DNA from: Morella rubra
Taxonomy: Eukaryota; Streptophyta; Magnoliopsida; Fagales; Myricaceae
DNA: 64,000 bases
Reading direction: 5' to 3'
NCBI GenBank assembly: GCA_003952965.2
Contig: CM025855.1
Coordinates: 710,840-774,839 of the forward strand
Part shown: positions 58,691 to 64,000 of the stretch, in pieces
How positions within the stretch are numbered: position 1 is the first letter of the stretch
Layout: the number at the start of each line of letters is the position of its first letter
The notes under the pieces: generated by a model
What the model saw: only the letters and a program-made list of their open reading frames with translations
Databases searched by the model: none
What the model was told of the DNA's origin: nothing
Program-made: the position numbers and the translations under genes

Positions 58691-59187
58691 GCAGTTTATC
58701 ATATTTTAAAAAATATATTTTTTATTTAGTTGTTAGATATATTACTTTTTATTCATCTCAAACTGATATTAAGATTCAAGTTTACTAATTATATGAGATT
58801 ACGTGTATCAAATATTGAAAAGTGTTTTTCAAGAAACATGTTTTCATGTAGTTAACAAATATTGAAAACTAAGTTACTTTTGTGAAATAAAATTCACTTT
58901 TGAAACTACTTTTCTAAATAACTAAACATCGAAACAAACTGAACATAAATTATATTTCTATTACTTAAAAGAGTACTGAATTTGGAACAATAGGAAAAAG
59001 AGCCTGTGCCTTTTTAGAATTTGATTTGAAGACCCGAGTTTCAAATATTGTAACTTTAAAACTTGAGTTTTATTTTTATTTCTTTTACACTCGACATACG
59101 CCTAGTTTTCTGTCATCATCAGACAAAAATTGCAAATGTAATTTTTGTAGAGTTACGTGGAATACCGTGTGTATTGTTTAGTTGTCA
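58691..59187. other. AT-rich intergenic, no gene seen
   Basis: Nothing recognisable apart from AT-rich sequence between the LTR remnant and the duplicated RLP flank. Confidence 0.4.
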
Positions 59188-60530
59188 CATTAGCAGCAAC
59201 TAATTGTCTTAAACAAATTACCCATGGTCTACAGCAACCGCCATTAATCAATTATCTTCCAAACTCTAATGCAGCTGACCCCAGAATTAAGCAAATTCAA
59301 GCAAAGTAGGTCATGGTTTTGGTTTTAATTCGTTAACCAAAATTGCGAAGACAGAGACTAGTTCTGAGCTAGAGAACAACTAATTAAGTCACACCCACAA
59401 TACGAATTTCGGATCATACACAAAGGCATAGTTGCCTAATTGCCTATGGCCTTACACAGTTACACTTCACAAGTAGCTGGATCTTCTACATGATGCTTGG
59501 TGCAAAAACAGTACCTTTCTGTAAAGGAACTTTAGGATTCAGGATTCAGGCTTGTTGTTCGTGGGAGATTTATACGGGACGTCGGAAAATTTCCTATGAG
59601 CTGTTTCAATAATAAAGAGAAAGAAAAGAGACCAACAAGTCGTATCAAAAGAATGCCTTAAAACTATTTCATTACAAAAAAAAAAAGGAAAAGTAAAAAA
59701 AAATCGACGTCGTGGTGCGCTATGGTACAAGGAATGCCCAAGTTCTTTTGTTCACTAGGTCCATCGATTGGCCCATCAAGCCCTTAAGACTAGATTTTGG
59801 GTTTTATTTTTTTTAAGTTTCAGCACAAGCTCTCAACAATTAGTTCACAAGACGAGGGACGCTCCTATTGGTAAGCAGAGTATAAACCTGCAGAACGTGA
59901 TGATGGCGATCCTTGTGGAGGTGATTTATTCGATCGATTTGCTAAATCGCCACTCATCCAAAAGTTCCAATATCTTGCAAAAGCCCATCTGCTTTTAGGT
60001 AATGCTTTTACTAAATGGCAATCCAAATCACGCAGTTTCCTAGAAGCTAGAGGACAAAGTTATATTTTAGCTGTTTATAATGTGAGGACTGAGTCACATA
60101 TGCTCTTATTATAAGAACCATTATTTAAAAATTTAGCTTCTCTTTTCGGTAGGTTAGTGATTAATTCTAATTCAACTTTCTTTTTCGAGCAAATTGTCTT
60201 GTATAATTATAGGTGAAATAATGTCAATTGACTCTACAAAAAAACTGAGGCCTAAATGAGAGGTCTAAAGGCCCAAAAGAGTCCATACTTATATTTCAGG
60301 GCTCAATCAATTTAAAATATTTTTTGAATGAGAATCCAAGTCCAACAAATCGAATCAAGCGATAAAGTTAAGGCAAACTAGTATTTATCAGTCTTTTTTT
60401 TCTGAATAAAGTCAAGGCAAACCAGTACTACAAAGCACAATCAAAATCAAAACACGATTTATTTGAAAGAGAAAAAAACTAATGCCCAAGAATAACATGT
60501 CAACCTTGACGGAGGACTTTCTTGTTAATC
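59188..60530 (-). repeat. duplicated 3' flank of the RLP genes, copy B
   Basis: Matches 48649-50238 in order: CATTAGCAGCAACTAATTGT, CAGCAACCGCCATTAATCAATTA, GGCATAGTTGCCTAAT, ATTGGCCCATCAAGCCCTTA, CGATCCTTGTGGAGGTGATT and CAAGTCCAACAA. It is the downstream part of the second full duplication unit. Confidence 0.75.
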
Positions 60531-63232
60531 TCACTTGGCTTTGAAATTCCTCCGCAAGTTGGCTACGCTGACAACTACTGTTACGTAGAGTCTGTCTCTA
60601 ATATTCTCCACGGATTGGAAATAGGCATGCCTCCAAGAACTCTTCAGCAACAACGATCCACAGACTCCCCAAAATCCAACAATGAATCCGAGTGCAATGC
60701 TAGAGTAAAGCCATATCTGGTCGTAGGAGATTGCATGTTCTTGAACGTTGGCATCATCTTCATGTTTGCCACCACTTGGTGGACCATGAATTGGTTCGTC
60801 TCCACACTTTATTGGAAGAGGCAAGCCACAAAGATCTTGGTTGCCTGCATATACTGAAGCATTGAAGCCTTGGAGCTGGTACCAGTCGGAATTTTACCTG
60901 AAAGGTTATTGTTTGCCAAATCCAAGTAGCCCAGAAAGCTCAAAGTCGCCAGACTTGAGGGTATTGTTCCTGAAAGCTGATTTCTAGACAAATCTAAGAA
61001 GTCTAAGTTTTTCAAGCCACCAATGCTCTCAGGGATGATCCCGGAAAGTAAATTTCTGAAAGGTTCAATCCAATCAATCCTGAGAGACTTGTTATTTCTC
61101 TTGGAATTTCTCCTTCTAATTTATTGCTTGAAAGATCGATCAACTTTAGTAGTCTAAGAGTTTTATCAAATCCGAGATTTCTTCCCTTGAAAATCACGAT
61201 CAGATTGGCAATGTAATTAATCTGCAAAATGTTCGCTTATAGTATGCACATCTGAAGAAAAAAATAGCTTCTATTAAGTAGTATCTGTCGGGGAGCAAAT
61301 AGGAAAATCAAATGGAATCATCCAGCAAAACTTGAACTTTCTTTCTCAGTCATGCAAATGAATTTATTGAGGCATCGCGGTAGAGTCCCTGTAATATTGT
61401 TATTAGAGAGTCCAAGATTTGGAGGCTTGGAAGATGACACAAGCTCACAGGTACGCTGCCACTGAACGAGTTTGATGATAGACGAAGAACCACCAAGTAC
61501 TCTAGGCTCATCCCTATCCATTCAGGTATTCTCCCAGATAGTTTGTTTCCTCCAACATCTAACATTGTCAACCTTTTGAAACTCCCCAATTGCCCTGGCA
61601 ATTCCCCGGTAAAGAAGTTGTTTTGCAACTGTAGTATCCTCATAGTGGAAATCCTGATCCCACAGAATCTGGGATTCTACCGGTGAAATTGTTGTTTGCC
61701 AAATTAAGCAGTTGCAAGAGAATCAACGAGAAGAAGTTGGTCGTCCTGTTCTTGTGAATTGAAAAACATTTTTGGGGATTTCTCCAAATAATGAGTTGTG
61801 TGAAAGATCGAGATAATTCAAATTGCAACTTTCCGACAATGTGTCACAAAAGGATGTGATGGATCCTTGGAACAAATTATTGGAAAGGTCTAATATGGTC
61901 GACTTTGGATGGAGAGATGGCAAGAGACCATTGAAGCGGTTATGGCTCATGTCTAGTATGGGATATCCAACAAAGCCTGAAAGCCATTGGACTAGGTATG
62001 GTACCCTGGATCTCGTTGTGAGAGAGATTTACGAAATTTATGACGGGAGAAAGATCCCAAAACCAGCTGGGGATGGTGTCTGAAATTCCTGCACTGGACA
62101 TGTTGAGCCTTGAAAGTTCCTTTGTGTTTGAAGCCATCGAGGAAAAGCTGGTCCCACTTTACAAGAGCTCAATGCTATAGTATGGAGACTAAACGGTGGA
62201 ACCCAACTTGTACCAGGCTTTAGTGATAGAGAATTAAAAGAGAAGCCAACCGGCGTAACATAGAAAGATTGACAAATGTGCTTCAGTGATAACACCTTCA
62301 AATAATTTGAAGTCAGAACCAAAACTTGGAGATTTGAAAGTTTTCCAATACTTTCAGTCAAACTCCCATTCAATTGATTGTTTGACAAGCTCAACTCTCT
62401 CAAGAGAGGGAATTGAGTAAGCTCAGGTATCACCCCTTCCAGGCTATTGAAAGAGAGGTCAAGGACAAGGAGATTGGTATATTTTGACAGCCAATGGAAT
62501 ACGAATGAATCAAGATGATTCGAAGAGAGATCAAGGTATTGAAAGAGGTGAAGTAAAATTAGCAGGAGAAATAGCAGAAGAAATCTGCGGCATGGAGAGC
62601 CCGCAACCGCGTAGATGTAAGTCTAGTAAAGAAGGAAGCATGTCAACCTGACTTGGCCAATTGACTGCTTGACTGAGGTTGACACCGCTCAGGTCCAAGT
62701 GTCTTAACCAGGAAAGATTAGGTAGCCAGTCAAGATTACGAAGCTCGGCTAATAGGTTAAGGCTGAGATCAAGAGAAAACAAGCTGGAGAGATTTCGAAG
62801 ATTCTGTGGAATGGTTCCATTGAGATTGGTGCCGGAAAGATTGAGATATTGTAAATTGGTGAGTGAACCAATAAATGCTAGGAAATTCCCGGCAACAAAA
62901 CGATTCCCACTTAAGTCCAGGTAAGTCAAATGTTGCAATTCAAGAAGTGAAGAGCTTACCAATATATCACATCCTCGTTGACTGAGATCGAGCTTGACAA
63001 CATGACCTGTTTGTTCGCTGCATTCAATTGCTTCCCATTTGCAACAATCTTCCTCGCTGTTCCAGGAATCCAGAGGATACCCGAGGCCCTGATTGAATTT
63101 GAGGAGGGCTTTTCTTTCGTCTGGTTTGCATCTAACCTCAGAGTACTTTTGCACATTCAAATCAGAACCAAGTGTAGTTCCTATGGAGAGGAGTCCGAGT
63201 ACAAGCAGAAACTCAGCATAATTGCCTCTCAT
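60531..63232 (-). pseudogene. LRR receptor-like protein (EIX/RLP type), copy B, heavily decayed
   Basis: Same architecture as copy A: signal peptide (MRGNYAEFLLVLGLLSIGTT), LRRNT (KALLKFNQGLG, DCCKWEAIECS), LRRs, LCGLPLPIKCG-type end, transmembrane helix (IALGFIVGFWGVCGSLLL) and short tail. The first 230 codons are intact. Then the frame changes repeatedly: near 62540, 62310-62260, 62120, 61990, 61760, 61660, 61410, 61240, 61065 and 60890. That is about ten lesions, mostly one or two bases, plus local deletions. It has no hAT insertion at the site used in copy A. Many evenly spread indels fit long decay, although base-level errors in a duplicated region could add some. Confidence 0.83.
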
Positions 63233-63435
63233 TATTTGAGTTAGTGGGTAAGATGTGAAGGTGAGGCTAGTTTTGCTTGGTCAAGTGAAATATTGCGCGG
63301 TTCATGTTTATATAGGTGGATGGATTTGGCTTTCCTGGAGTAACGCCCACGCTTAATTTGCCGCCATTCATCTACAAGAAAACGGACAGAGAAACTTTTG
63401 GGGTCAGAAAAGCCAGGCTCGATGACTTCTGGGGA
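63233..63435 (-). promoter_or_regulatory. promoter region of RLP copy B
   Basis: The minus strand has CTATATAAACATGAAC about 75 bases before the ATG at 63232, kept in position relative to copy A. Similarity between the two upstream regions continues to about 63435 (CCAAAAGTTTCTCTGTCCG) and then ends, marking the right edge of the duplication unit. Confidence 0.55.
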
Positions 63436-63581
63436 TGGTGGACATACGTACGTTACTCGTAAGAGGAAATAATAAATGAAATGCATGGTTGTTGTGGCAA
63501 TGTCGTAATTGTATGTTCAATTAAAAGTTCTTTTTTTTTTTTTTTTTCCATTTCTTCAAGGTTTTTCATAAATCCCACAAA

Positions 63582-64000
63582 CAGTGGCGGAGAGAGGAGG
63601 GCTGCATGGTGACCACGGCCGCCAAAACTTTTCAAGACCTCTCCGTCTTTCTCCTTCCCCTCGATCATGCACACCCATAAATTTTCGAAAAAGGAAAGTG
63701 ATAAATATAAAGTTGGTCATGTAGTTTACGCGAAAATTAAATAAGTCCTTAATTTTTAAAACTCATCAAATTATTCCATGTGATTTAAAATACATTAAGA
63801 TTTTAGTCTCACGTGACTTTTCAAATATGAAGGATTTTAAATTTTAGGTACTAATTTGATGAGTTTTAAAATTTAGAGAGTTATTTGATTTTCAAGCAAA
63901 TTACAAGGACTAACTTTATATTTATCTCAAAAGGAAATGCCTTATTCTTTTTACCCTAAACTTTTTAAAACAATTAAGTGAAAATGTCGTTTGACACCCT
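63582..64000 (+). mobile_element. left part of a hAT element of the CAGTGGCGG family, running off the window
   Basis: It begins CAGTGGCGGAGAGAGG, the same 9-base end as the element at 50553-51177, followed by GGCCGCCAAAACTTTTC. The other end is outside the window. It is interrupted by the 231-bp Mutator-like element at 63698-63928. Confidence 0.5.
63698..63928. mobile_element. Mutator-like miniature element, 231 bp, nested in the hAT element
   Basis: It starts GTGATAAATATAAAGTTGGTC and ends GACTAACTTTATATTTATCTC. The inverted halves pair over most of the length (AAAACTCATCAAATTA against TAATTTGATGAGTTTTAAA). Perfect 9-bp direct repeats AAAAGGAAA lie at 63689-63697 and 63929-63937. It is non-coding. 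Confidence 0.8.

Noticed and set aside
1-64000. CRISPR arrays, bacterial operons or phage modules
   Set aside because: Introns, gene spacing and transposon types are those of a plant nuclear genome; the tandem repeats seen have long units and no spacer pattern.
1-64000. tRNA, rRNA and known plant miRNA genes
   Set aside because: No tRNA cloverleaf boxes, rRNA stretches or familiar miRNA sequences were found by eye. A tRNAscan or miRBase search was not possible, so absence is not proven.

Overview
The window looks like nuclear DNA of a dicot plant. It is AT-rich, with GT-AG introns, widely spaced genes and many small transposon relics. The recognisable proteins belong to plant families: a SLAC1/SLAH anion channel, a MAKR kinase regulator, a G-type lectin S-receptor kinase and EIX-type LRR receptor-like proteins. 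I cannot name the species. SLAH3 and an At5g24080-type S-receptor kinase on the same side of this window recall the linkage of AT5G24030 and AT5G24080 in Arabidopsis, so part of the order may be ancestral.

Layout. 1-390 (-): N-terminal exon of a WDR91-like endosomal WD40 protein running off the left edge. 2.1-8.2 kb: transposon-rich stretch with a CACTA end, a broken TBC/Rab-GAP gene fragment holding a threefold 227-bp tandem repeat, and three small hAT elements, each with 8-bp target duplications. 10.5-11.9 kb: a tandem duplication with a perfectly identical 420-bp core. 12.9-17.1 kb (+): a five-exon SLAH3-type channel (602 codons) with a putative leader exon. 21.8-22.5 kb (-): MAKR6-like protein (221 codons), whose last coding exon is only 8 nt. 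26.1-31.6 kb (-): a four-exon CPBP/CAAX protease (347 codons) with an antisense 5'-truncated LINE in its third intron. 34.8-38.5 kb (+): five-exon S-receptor-like kinase (860 codons) of the non-RD type. 39-45 kb: repeat-rich stretch with a tandem duplication carrying nested insertions and a long inverted repeat enclosing Mutator-like miniature elements. 45.5-46.1 kb (+): a small multi-pass membrane protein, possibly frameshifted. 48.6-63.4 kb (-): a threefold segmental duplication of an LRR receptor-like protein gene. One copy is broken by small lesions plus a hAT insertion, one is a C-terminal scrap, and one is heavily decayed. An LTR-element fossil lies between them. The right edge runs into a hAT element that itself carries a 9-bp-flanked Mutator-like miniature element.

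The intact genes point to anion transport, membrane-associated kinase regulation, plastid intramembrane proteolysis and surface perception. They do not form an operon or an obvious cluster. I found no protein system of clearly new type. The strongest unusual signals are structural: nested miniature transposons with readable target duplications, an RLP cluster in which no copy is intact, and the sharply bounded 420-bp identity block. All gene models come from reading splice sites and frames by eye. No alignment or database search was run.
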